Shown here one piece after another: positions 37,201 to 47,438 of a stretch of DNA of 64,000 bases. A program made the translations under genes and the position numbers. The stretch lies in contig NW_024589868.1 of assembly GCF_018446385.1 (NCBI RefSeq), forward strand, positions 82,087 to 146,086, written 5' to 3'. Below the pieces are notes generated by a model. That model did no database searches. It was not told the DNA's origin and worked only from the letters and a program-made list of their open reading frames with translations. Source of the stretch: Zingiber officinale (lineage: Eukaryota > Streptophyta > Magnoliopsida > Zingiberales > Zingiberaceae). The number at the start of each line of letters is the position of its first letter. The stretch's first letter is position 1.

Positions 37201-40200
37201 GCATTCTCCTACAATTTAGAACTTAACATCATACAATGTTTCTTCTACAACTTTTTAAATTATGGTTATTCTCTTTTACACATAAGGTGATACTAGTGTT
37301 TCTTTTAGACCTTTCTTTTTCAGTATTCATCTGTGAAGAAAATGAACTTGCAAGTTGTCGAAGTATTCTTTCACAATGCAGATCATTACTTTAATTATTG
37401 TTGTGATGCTGATAATTAGTGGATGTGCTGAAAATGGAACAGGGAAATAACCTAATGAGGATTCTTCACATTGCTGCATTTGCTGTATCTGGTTATGCTT
37501 CAACAGAAGGTCGACAATGCAAACCCTTCAACCCTCTTCTTGGGGAGACATATGAAGCTGATTATCCAGACAAAGGCCTCCGCTTCTTCTCTGAAAAGGT
37601 CAAAGTTGCTATCCTAGCAACAATTAGTGTACACTATTGCAAGTTATCATGAGCAATACCTTTTCCTTGACTTCATGTTCCTTTGAACAATTTCCCTCTA
37701 TCCGTCTTATACCATTTGTTCTCTTTTCATCATTGTGTTTTTATTCCTGCAACAAGATCCTCTGTCTCAACATCACATTACTTAATTTATTAAATATTTC
37801 TACAATTTTCAGGTGAGTCATCATCCAATGGTTGTTGCTTGTCACTGTGAAGGTAGAGGATGGAAATTTTGGGGTGACTCTAATCTTAAAGGAAAGTTCT
37901 GGGGTCGATCTATTCAGCTTGATCCTATTGGGATCCTCACTCTTCAGTTTGAAGATGGAGAGACATTTCAGTGGAGTAAAGTCACCACGTCTATATATAA
38001 CATAATTATTGGAAAAATTTATTGTGATCACTATGGTACTATGCGAATAAGGGGCAGTGGCGAGTACTCCTGTAAACTCAAGTTCAAAGAACAATCCATC
38101 ATTGATCGAAATCCCCATCAGGTATGGCTGTGACCATTCAGATATTTCTGTTCTGTGACATTATCATTGCATTATGACAGTACTGAAACATTTATTGCCT
38201 CTTATTTTTAATGCTACATAAAAAATAAAAAAACAATATGTAAACCTCAGTAGAGTCAACTATTTTTATTAACTACCATGTCATTCCTTCTAGTAGAATA
38301 ATTGACTGTGTACGCAATTGAAGGAATTCATATTAGTTCTTTCTTTAAGCATGTTGGATATTTTGGTTTTGAAACATTTCACTTCTATCCACTTGATACA
38401 TCTTTAAGGAAAGTTATTTACAATACTAATTAGTTAAGAGTTGCTGATTAGGTAAAATAATCATTGCCCTTTATAGAAGATTTCTTGTTTCAGAAGTTCC
38501 ATCCATGACAAAATCCAAAATCTTGAGTTACTTGCTATGATAAATAAGGGGCCTTACAGGAAAAGAAACTGCTGTTAAGAAATGAAACCACCAATAATAT
38601 CAAATATGGCATTTCAAGGTAATATTTTTCAGTGGAAATTATGTCCAAAGAATTATATTATTCTCTTCTATCATATTGCCATTGCATTTGCTATCTAGTA
38701 ACTTCTACTGGTGCATGCACTTGTACTACTGGACAATAGCTTTCAACTTTCATGAATAGATATGGTGATAATTTAATAAGATTTCTGTGATTTCAGAAAT
38801 GTCTTGATAACTTTGTTATGTGAGAATTCTACAAACCAGATTCTCATATCCAATATAGGTTGGTCTTTACTTTCACAAATGCCTTGATAACTTTGTTATG
38901 AGAGAATTCTACCAACCAGATTCTCATATCCTTGATAGGTTGGCCTTTACTTTCACTGGACCATTGTAGTACATTGTATAGCACCTTGGGAACACATATC
39001 TGGGTTGACTGAAATGAGTTTCAGATGGTTCCTTAGACCAAACATATCCTTCCCTCAAAATAGGAGCCCTAAATTGAATGGGAAAATCCTAATTGTTCTA
39101 TTTATGTTTTATTCAACTCTGGTATCTTCTCATGCAGTTTTCTTTTTTGTTCAGGTGCATGGTTTTGTGCAAGATAATAGAACTGGTAGCAAGGTAGCAA
39201 TGCTGATAGGAAAGTGGGATGAAGCGATGTATTATGTGTTAGGAGATCCAACAATGAAGCCAAAGGGTTATGATCCAATGTCAGAAGCTGTACTTCTTTG
39301 GGAGCGAGATAAGTTTGTAAATCAAACTCGATACAACCTCACGCCATTTGCTATTTCCTTAAATGAGCTGACACCATCCTTGATGGAGAAGTTGCCTCCA
39401 AGTGACTCCCGCTTAAGGCCTGATCAGAGACATTTAGAAAATGGAGAATATGAACTGGCAAATGCAGAGAAACTCAGACTGGAACAATTACAAAGACAGG
39501 TGTTTTGTCTCACCCTTTTCTCAAACTGATTCATTTGAATGTTGTTAATTGCCTTATTTCCTATCTCTGTGTCTTTACTAATATTCACAAATCACCCAAG
39601 AAAATAATTTGTTTTCAACTTTATTAGTATCATAACATTTTTTTTTTTAAATTTGTACTTACTAGAGAACTGAAAAGGATGTCATGATGTAATGCCAATA
39701 TGATGCATAATCAAGCATAGGATAGGAAGAAGAAATAGTAATTACGAGAGGTGGGCACTCTTATATTTCTTTATCAAGAAGAAATATTTTAATACAGACT
39801 CCAAAAAGTTGTAGAGGACAAAAATATAATTTGTAATATAGTGTGAAAATTTATCAAATTTGATGCTTGATAATAAAATTATATCTATAAGCTAGGCTTG
39901 ACATCAGTACCAGAAAATTAATGAACTGATTTTATTGGTTTATTCTCCATGCATCTCCAATATCGATAGTGGTTGTTTTTGCACTATCATCCCTTCTGCA
40001 TGTTCCCTGCAAACCCCTGTATGCATCTCCTATGAAATCTGTCACTCGATTCTCTTTTTTTTATTTCCTTTAGAGAAGGCTCATGGCAGAATAATATTGT
40101 CACTATTTTAGGCAAGGAAGTTGCAAGAGAAGGGATGGCAACCAAGATGGTTTCGAAAAGACAGGGAGGATGATTGCTACCAATATGTGGGAGGATATTG

Positions 40201-40279
40201 GGAAGCACGTGAGCAAGGGAATTGGGATGGAATTTCAAATATATTTGGCCAAAGTGACAATTTGTTGAGCATAGAGTAA
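31241..40279 (+). CDS. Oxysterol-binding protein-related protein (PH + ORD), 8 exons
   Basis: Exons: 31241-31771, 32849-33205, 33948-34035, 34631-35106, 37443-37598, 37813-38121, 39155-39499 and 40112-40279. All introns are GT-AG and phases agree, giving 809 residues. The protein fits the plant ORP1/ORP2 group of lipid-transfer proteins that act at membrane contact sites. Order: N-terminal [13 protein letters not shown] domain about 88-230 ([29 protein letters not shown] ... [12 protein letters not shown]); coiled-coil region about 240-320; acidic Ser-rich linker; ORD about 430-790 with [30 protein letters not shown], the signature region FSEKVSHHPM and [12 protein letters not shown]. The C-terminal RWFRKDRED...[22 protein letters not shown] is also typical. 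Intron 4 is 2.3 kb. The sterol-binding signature reads VSHHPM, not EQVSHHPP. The length is normal and no disruption is seen. Confidence 0.95.
38791..38950. repeat. 80-bp tandem duplication in ORP intron 6
   Basis: Two 80-bp copies (from 38791 and 38871) share GATAACTTTGTTATG and GAGAATTCTAC.AACCAGATT with a few differences. They lie in a non-coding intron. Confidence 0.85.
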
Positions 40280-41936
40280 TACTTATTTTATCTACATGTA
40301 CATCTATAATGCAAGGAAATTAGCTATGCAGCAATTTATAATTAGGAGGATTGACATATTATCAAGTAACAGCTATGTGAGATCAACATTTCACTATGCC
40401 CCCATCTCATTTTAGTAGCTATTCTTGTTGCTCAATGATAGTAAAATAAACAAAGAAATTCTGGCAGCTTGTCTATAACACCCTCTTAGAATCATGGTGG
40501 TATTGGCATCACAAGCCTCTGCATCGAACCTAAGGTATTCTGTCAAAGATTTTGATTCCATTTTGTGAAATTTGCACGGTTACATATCTGGCTGATTTGG
40601 AGCTATTTCTTCTGCTTAATTTGTAGGTCAATTCAGTGTCTTGTGGGGCTGGTTAGAAGGGCTCAGCTAGAGGTACGTATCTTTATATATTAATGCAGCT
40701 TCGGGACAATTGACAAACTCTCAAGGTTGCTTTCTGCAAGAAAATGGATCAATTTCATGTTGCTAGCTGCTAGAATCTCTTGGCTAGCAAAACTGGCTGC
40801 TCCAGAGGGCTTGTTTGTATTTGTAGCATTTGGTACCATTTTTTCCATTAAAGTGATATATATGAAGTGAATTATGCAATTGACAAAGGTGGAACACCCA
40901 GTGGAAGATTGCTCCATCATTTCTGACTTATCCTGTTACTATGTTTCTTTGAATGACGGCACTATCCTAGATCATTACCCAAGTATCATACTTCCCTCTT
41001 GGGTTTAAGAACTGTCCAAACGACCAAAAAGGGCAGTCCCATGATGACTATAGCACTAGCCAATACCATAATAATTTGTATTAAAGTAGTAGGGTTGCCT
41101 TACTGTCTCCCTACATGCATCTGCCTGTATCGCAATCTTCATTACACACAACCATCTAGTGTGAGTAGTCTTGTTGGATAGAATATCTTAATACCACAGT
41201 TGTCTTTGTTTTGCCAAGTGCTAGCTATGTTCACCTTATTTTCAGGACATCGATCGAGATTTGAACAGCTAACAAACTTAATTGATAATATTCTATATGA
41301 TTGACCTTTCCTTGACTCTTTTGATGTTCTTTTTGCTCAATTATGAAGTCTATTGCCCTGACATTAACCTCAGTCTGTACATTGTCTATCCATATGTAAA
41401 CATATATTTCATTCATTTCATTAAAGTGCTGGCTTTAAGCTGATTAACCAACCCTAGACATATAAGATCTCACTCATCATTCCGGTCATGCCTGCTAATT
41501 GAATCTTTTGTTAGTTTGATGTGCTAGTTCTACCCTGCTAGTGGTGCTCACATGAGACAAGCAGCTACAAGAAAGCAAGCCCAGAAGGCAGAGAATCTTC
41601 TTGCAGAACTTGTAGGCCAGACTAGGCACCTAGGATGCAGAGGATGGAAAGGAACTCTTAAACCAGGTTTCTGCTTTCTTGAGTCTCCTTTGGTCTGATG
41701 AGTTGAAACTCATCCCTGAGCGGCAACTCCACGTGAGCCCACCACGCCACAAATCCCAAAAGATCTCATGTAACCAACCTTCTCGCCCCATTTGGCTTCC
41801 ATGAATTCTTCACGATCCAACACTTGTTCTGGTCCCGCATCTCACCGTAGCCCAAGTCGTGCGCCATTTCCTTCGTAAAGGGCACCCTTGTACCCATCAC
41901 AACCACTTCAGTATGTTTCTGAAAATTTCAATAAAC
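40280..41936. other. ORP 3' region and intergenic DNA
   Basis: The first few hundred bases probably hold the ORP 3' UTR. Beyond that I recognise no gene. A Lys/Gln/Glu-rich open stretch at about 41550-41660 has no family match I can name. Confidence 0.45.
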
Positions 41937-42146
41937 AGTCTTTTCGGGACGGTGCGATGATTAAGATATGGGGTATTATCATATGAAATCTTGGGGTCGA
42001 AATTCGATGTGATCGAACATAATCTCTCTCATGTCTTGGTCATTTGCACTAATGACTAGTAGTCATTCGTGATTTACCTCCTCCATATTGGCCTAGGAAT
42101 GGATTGACGGAGGTGCTAGGGATGAACGAATCGACTTTTGCCACAT
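41937..42146 (+). mobile_element. tRNA-derived SINE-like element, copy A
   Basis: A ~210-bp element flanked by the 15-bp direct repeat AAAATTTCAATAAAC at 41922-41936 and 42147-42161. Its 5' part carries GATGATTAAGATATGG and GGGGTCGAAATTCGA, which resemble Pol III A and B boxes. It matches the element at 53556-53776 in inverted orientation along most of its length, including GGATTGACGG/GG.GTGCTA and the 3' end TTTTG.CAC. Confidence 0.82.
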
Positions 42147-42161
42147 AAAAATTTCAATAAA

Positions 42162-42720
42162 CTAATTAGATCGTGAATATATCTAGAACAATTAATTGAA
42201 TACAGTTATCCACCTTGGTGCTACACTTTGTCATCTTGGTCAGCGGAGGGGCAGTTTGCTTCGGTCGGTATGCCTCCGTTCCCTCGGATACACTCCAATT
42301 GCATCCATTCAATTATTGACGGTGTCGCAGTCAATAAGTTCTTGCTTGGTTTTGACCTGGTCTATTCCCTAGACAGCAGCAACGGTTGAGAAAGCCCAGT
42401 AACTTCCTCCAAAACCGATCCATAAAATCTAAATGTTGTTAAGGATCAATTTGTGCACTTAAAACTATTGCTAGTGAAGCACACATTGTTATTGTAATTT
42501 TTTTTTTTGATAATTTACTACAATTTTTATATTTCTACAATACTGAAATAATTTATTTACTCAATATGTTATCGATTAGTCTGAACTGCCGGCGTGTTGA
42601 TCATGAGAAGTACTCGAGAAGAAGACTGGTCATCGGTTGACTTTCTCAAACTAGCAACCTAGGCGACCCGCTCTTTGTGATGGATTTTGACATCATTAAT
42701 GACCTACACAGCATCATTCA
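42162..42720. other. Upstream region of the dirigent gene
   Basis: Non-coding. No element is recognised before the TATA box at 42728. Confidence 0.4.
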
Positions 42721-42727
42721 TTAATTG

Positions 42728-42735
42728 TATATAAA
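42728..42735 (+). promoter_or_regulatory. TATA box of the dirigent gene
   Basis: TATATAAA stands 57 bases before the ATG at 42792, leaving a short leader of roughly 30 bases. Spacing and sequence are typical. Confidence 0.75.
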
Positions 42736-42791
42736 GTAATCGTTTGCCCAATACCTTTATCGCTCCTAGCTACTCATCTTCCGTTAACTAA

Positions 42792-43265
42792 ATGGAGTCG
42801 CCCAACCTCCTCCTCCTCCTCCTCCTCCTGGCGGTCGCCGCCTTTGCGGCAACTGGCGACGCCTACGGCAAGTTCCGCCACCTGCACCTGTATTCCCGCA
42901 ACTCGGAACCGGCGCGGTCGGTGGATCTGCACCGGAACAACAGCTTCGGCAACATCTTAGCGTTCGACAACGTGCTTCAGGAGGGACCCGATCCGAGCTC
43001 GCGGGTCATTGCGCGGCCGCAGGGCATGGCGGTCATCGCAGATTTGACTGGCGCCAACGCCTTCACGGCTTACACCATTACCTTCATCGCCGGCGAGTTC
43101 AACGGGAGCTCGTTGTCGGTACTCGGCTTGACGACGATGACGGGAGTGTCAGATCGAAGCATCGTCGGCGGCACTGGATACTTCCGCACGGCGAGAGGCT
43201 ACATTTTGTCACAAAATATTGACGTGGGAATGGAGGATTACAACATTTACATAACGTTTTCTTAA
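42792..43265 (+). CDS. Dirigent family protein, single exon
   Basis: The protein has 157 residues and a Leu-rich signal peptide of about 24 residues, encoded by a CTC microsatellite. Dirigent proteins act in the apoplast and steer coupling of phenoxy radicals, as in lignan formation, or related cyclisations. Family marks are FGNILAFDNVLQEGPDPSSRVIARPQG at about 52-78, a hydrophobic ITFIAGEFNGSSLSVLG block at 96-112 and IVGGTGYFRTARGY at 124-137. The end (DYNIYITFS) matches the usual YNVYV terminus. N-glycosylation sequons occur at N49 and N104. It is intronless, like most dirigent genes, and somewhat shorter than the usual ~180-190 residues, mainly in the N-terminal region before the FGN block. 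The substrate cannot be told from sequence. Confidence 0.93.
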   Translation: MESPNLLLLLLLLAVAAFAATGDAYGKFRHLHLYSRNSEPARSVDLHRNNSFGNILAFDNVLQEGPDPSSRVIARPQGMAVIADLTGANAFTAYTITFIAGEFNGSSLSVLGLTTMTGVSDRSIVGGTGYFRTARGYILSQNIDVGMEDYNIYITFS

Positions 43266-44145
43266 TTAAAAATTTGATACATTATAACTCTACAATTGTG
43301 ATCATTTACTCATTGTACTCTACTAAATAAATAAATTCCCCAATACCATATCATCTCCATTTAATAGATTGGTCACTGTTCTATTATTTTCTGTTGAAGA
43401 ATTTAATTTTTCACTGTATGGCATCATTTCTTCTGCTTGACAATTTGATTTCTTTTTTAGGTTTTTAGCTAGTAGTAACTCTCTAAGAGACTCTGTTACT
43501 TTGACCATATTCTATAATATTGTGTATATAATGTTACTTAGTATATCAAAATTTATGTATATAATATTAGTTGGTATATCAGTAGTAATCGAGTTAGATT
43601 GAAGAAGATTTTCATTAATTTATGATAGTTTATATAATAATAGGAAAATCTTATCTTTCTTGCTCTAATAAAATAATTTTATGATCAATTAACTAGAAAA
43701 TTATTCAAATCATTACATTGAAAAGTTTATGGTCTTTACAAAATGACTTTGACTGATCTGTAGCCAATGAATGACGACTAAATTAAACAAGGGCATTTAG
43801 AGGATGAGACTGCAAAAGTGACACAAGAAAGCTCCGGAGGGCAAGGAATTAGACCGCTGGCGTGTAGAATTAACTTTGTGACAATCGTTTTTTCTGTTTT
43901 TTTTTTTTCAACCTTGAAACAGTTTGTTTATAAATTATCAAATGCACTTTTCACCATAAATATTATATTATGACGTAAATATAAACCAACTGCTGCATGC
44001 ATTCTCATCCAACCGTTCAAACATAATATTTAAGGGCTAAGAAAGAAGACTAATTTGATTGGGTCCGGTCCACATGGAAGCGTCGATGGACCCAACATTT
44101 TTATTTATTTTAATTGAAGTGGAGTCATGTCAAACTGCGTAGGTA
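43266..44145. other. Intergenic DNA after the dirigent gene
   Basis: AT-rich, no gene recognised. Confidence 0.5.
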
Positions 44146-44272
44146 GGGTGTGGCCGAGACCGGATCCTCTGCGCCCACGTCCCCTGCACTCTCTGCGCCC
44201 GTCGCTACACGACAAAAAAAAAAAACACGTGCTTAGCAGGCTGTCGACTCAACGGCTATATCCAAGAAAGTC

Positions 44273-44410
44273 CTGATCGGTCTGTGGACCGATCAGGCCA
44301 TAGGTGGATCGGTCCACAGACCGATCAGGCCATAGCCTGATCGGTCCAGGAAAGTCCTGATCGGTCTGTGGACCGATCAGGTCATAGATGAATCGGTTCA
44401 GAGACCGATC
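44273..44410. repeat. Cluster of GATCGGTC/GACCGATC palindromes
   Basis: Five variants of a 22-24-bp near-palindrome of the form CTGATCGGTCTGTGGACCGATCAG lie at 44273-44296, 44307-44328, 44337-44350 (partial), 44357-44380 and 44390-44410. The first and fourth are 84 bases apart, suggesting a duplicated unit. No coding function is inferred. Confidence 0.85.
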
Positions 44411-44694
44411 CCCTAGGTGTATAGTTGGCACCAATACAGTTTGATGCTGATAACCACCAAGCCTATAGGGCAGTAGCTAAAATCTACAACCGACAAAGCC
44501 CTACTATATCCATAGCTACTGGTGAACTGTGTTGGTATATGATGGTTCAGGTTAGTATCAACAAGTGATGTCATCAATTAGGATTGAAATTTTGATACTC
44601 TGATTAGTTGTGTTTCGCTAAGTATATATTAATGTTTTCTGAACCAAAATCTTTCCTACAACAAGCTTTAGTATTTTCCCCCTGTTGTTGTTTA

Positions 44695-45130
44695 CTATCC
44701 TGTACAGCATGTTGTTCTTGAGTGGCTTGCTTGGTATGTCTTGAGTGACTCGATCTCCTTCATGTTGGGTAGGAGACCCTTTTCCCACCATCGGATTGCC
44801 TTCTTGAAAGAAAGACCCATCTGCGATCCAAGGAAGAAAAAAAACAGACCTCTCTTTTAATTTAGCTAAAAGGACAATTTATCAAAGCACAGGGAAACAC
44901 AAAGAGAATCTTGTACAAAACCCGACAAAAATTCATAACTTTATGCAATAAAAAGCAGATAAATAGAAAATTGGGCCGGATTTGGTAACCTGTGTAGAGC
45001 TAGAAGCGAGGTGGCCTTTCAAGGGCATACCTCTCGGCGAACCAACGATCAGCCTCCCTCCATGGAACATGTTTGCGTCGTCGGCTGGAGAAGAAGCGGA
45101 GAGGAGAAGAGGGGCTTAGGGTTTGCTTAT
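44695..45130 (-). pseudogene. Fragment of an ACHT-type thioredoxin-like gene
   Basis: The minus strand at 44820-44748 encodes MGLSFKKAIRWWEKGLLPN followed by MKEIES, preceded by an AG acceptor (TCGCAG). The RWWEKGLxPNMKEI block is characteristic of plant atypical Cys-His-rich thioredoxins, located just before the thioredoxin fold. After it, where the family continues AQ(D/H)LVDSL, the sequence is unrelated and stops at 44697-44695. Upstream at about 45080-45000 an open stretch ends SSTQ before a GTTACC donor and could be the preceding exon. The redox CGGC motif and the whole catalytic domain are missing, so it is a gene fragment, not a working gene. Confidence 0.65.
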
Positions 45131-45284
45131 TTTTTTTGTGCTGACGGAGCATTTCTTTTCGGCCGATGTTGGCGCCGAGAAATGCATGCGCTAAGCACGT
45201 GCTTTTTTTGTCGTGTAGCGACGGGCGCAGAGGGCGCAGGGGACGCGGGCGCAGAGGATCCGTTCTCGGTGTGGCCACGGACGC

Positions 45285-45512
45285 CAGTCTCTCCGTGCGA
45301 TGCATCGTTATCCCAAACACTTCGTCCATGTCCAAATCCTCCGCTGTAACTCCCGCCGGCAGCTCCCACTCGAAGCTATGCAGAAGCTGAGCCAACGCGA
45401 TCTCCACGCCGGCCGTCCCAAACGCTATGGCCAGGCACCCGCACCGCCCTGCGCCAAAAGGTATGAGTTCGAAATCTTGGCCCACCGAGCTGTTGAGAAA
45501 CTGCCACCAAAT
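45285..45512 (-). pseudogene. C-terminal fragment of a cytochrome P450 (CYP71-like)
   Basis: The minus strand encodes FLNSSVGQDFELIPFGAGRC, then ...AFGTAGVEIALAQLLHSFEW and ...MDEVFGITMHR, ending VATPR. This is the heme-binding loop and C-terminus of a CYP71-clan P450. The rest of the enzyme is absent. Within the heme loop the usual R-R-x-C-P-G pattern reads R-C-G-C-L-A: the Cys ligand is kept but its neighbours are changed. The frame runs on into the inverted-repeat arm, so the original end is fused to foreign sequence. Confidence 0.9.
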
Positions 45513-45859
45513 AGATAGCCAAAGCTGGTTTATTTAGCACTGTTCTCCATTTTCGAGTATAAATCTTTCTACTTTACTATCTATTTTTGAACTCTGTACA
45601 ATATTTTTTAGCTCTGATATATCTTACAACGCACAAGCCTTAGTTGCTTTCTTACCAATTTTTGTTTATATAATGTGCAGGAAATTTTCCAATTATCAAT
45701 TTTCACATTTCATAATCAATAGTAATTCGTTTCATTTTAAATTATAATTCCATACTTTGATATTAAAAAGAAGGATTTATACTACAATGTACAAGTACGA
45801 TGATTGCAACCACTCCCCACATATGTTGTCTTTATTGAACGTATAATTGCTATAATATT

Positions 45860-46180
45860 GTAGTAGCTACTTGGAATGTTAATTGTTATAATATTGTAGT
45901 AACTACTTAGAATGTTAACTGCTACAACGCTGTAAAATCTATTTGGAATGTTGGCTGCTACAACATCGTAACAACTATTTCGACGGCTAATTGCTACTAC
46001 ATTATATTATAGCCGCTACTTCGACGGTTAATTGCTACTACATTATATTATAGCAGTTACTTGAAATGTTAAATGCTACAACGATGTAGTAGCTACTTCA
46101 ACACCTAATTACTACAACATTGTAATAGTTACTTAGAAAGCTAACTGCTACAATGGTGTAGCAACTACTTTGACGACTAG
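45860..46180. repeat. 36-bp minisatellite, about nine diverged units
   Basis: Units begin GTAGTAGCTACTTGGAATGT and recur every 36 bases, except two units of 41-42 bases that carry an extra ATTATA. The recurring words are CTACTT, TTAA(T/C)TGCTAC and ACATTGTA. Divergence between units is high, so the array is old. Confidence 0.85.
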
Positions 46181-46413
46181 TTGACAACCTCCCGGATTGT
46201 CACCGATTGTTACCATATTCAATCAATAATTCCAATGCATGTAACCATAGAATGTAAAATACCTCCTGATCTATATATGAATCAACCATGTAAAGTATAT
46301 GAAAGAAATAGCATTGGTATAATTGAAAATTTGCAAAATTTAAATCGATGTTTACCACACTGAAAACTTTTAAAAATATTTAACAATCACAAGAACTATC
46401 CTCTAAGAAGGTG

Positions 46414-46418
<5 letters not shown>

Positions 46419-46473
<55 letters not shown>
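46419..46473. repeat. (TA)n microsatellite
   Basis: About 27 uninterrupted TA repeats. Confidence 0.98.
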
Positions 46474-46477
<4 letters not shown>

Positions 46478-46479
46478 TC

Positions 46480-47438
46480 TCGACCTGAATTTCAAGCTAA
46501 CCAACTCAAAAAACTCAAATTTTTAGAGACAACCTGAGGCAAGTGGACCTTGTCATAATCATGTTTACATTAACTAAAATTGATAAAGCAACATTATATT
46601 GGAGGACAAACACTAACTAAATGAACAATATTACTACACATTGAAGAAGGTTTGCTTAGGAGATGTAATTGTCAACTGCACCCATCAACATCTGTGACGA
46701 CTTCTGCATAGAAAGCTAGTTACCCAAACATTATTTAGATAGATTAACAAATCCATTTCAATGACTTTCAAGAATCATTTGATCAAACAAACTGATGATT
46801 ATTAAAACAGTAGGGAAAATAGCTACAGAAGCTGTTAAATAATTGACAATGCAACTACCTTTTTATGAAATGGTTCAAACAATTAAAAGAAAGTAAGAGA
46901 AAAAAAATAATCTCAAAAGTTATATTTGCAGATAAACTAATCAATCAAAGATATCGGAGATGTGTATAGCCTGGACAAAATCTGAGCAAATACCTAAAGA
47001 AAGCATCTCAGTGAAGAACTCGGCAACCACACAACCTTTGCCCTTTGTGTTACATCAATTAAAAACAGAACAAACAACATAAGCTGAACAAAGAAAGAGA
47101 ACTAAGTTGCCTTACAATTTAGACAAAACAACTAATGTGATCAACGAGGCATTAGCAACTACTTATCCAAACAGTAGTTCAATAGAATAACAGAATTTAG
47201 TTGCTATGAATTTTTGGAGAGGCCAATTGACACCAGAGAAAGATCCTTACTGAAAAGGAAGGGAAAAAAAGAAGATGAATAGAGGAACCAAAACAGTAGA
47301 ATATTTGACAATGTGAGCTGAGGTTAAGTGCATTCAACCTACTTCATGCTTGATCACAAATATTCAAACCTTACTAGCCGAAGATGTGAATTCATCTAGC
47401 AACTCAAAGGGGACTACTATAGCCTTACATTTGAGAGT
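46480..47438. other. Intergenic region 3' of the EF-Tu gene
   Basis: AT-rich. It includes the EF-Tu 3' UTR next to 47438. No gene recognised. Confidence 0.5.

Larger units (their letters stand above)
44146..45280. repeat. Inverted repeat: ~91-bp arms around a ~0.95-kb centre
   Basis: The left arm (44146-44236) and the reverse complement of the right arm (45190-45280) share CGGATCCTCTGCGCCC, CTGCGCCCGTCGCTACACGA and CACGTGCTTAGC with few changes. The centre holds a palindrome array and a thioredoxin-like gene fragment. This could be a non-autonomous transposon or a foldback structure. I could not find a target-site duplication. Confidence 0.8.

Noticed and set aside
44249-44434. Open frame with repeated GPQTDQDF words
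   Set aside because: The repetition comes from the palindromic DNA repeats, not from a protein.
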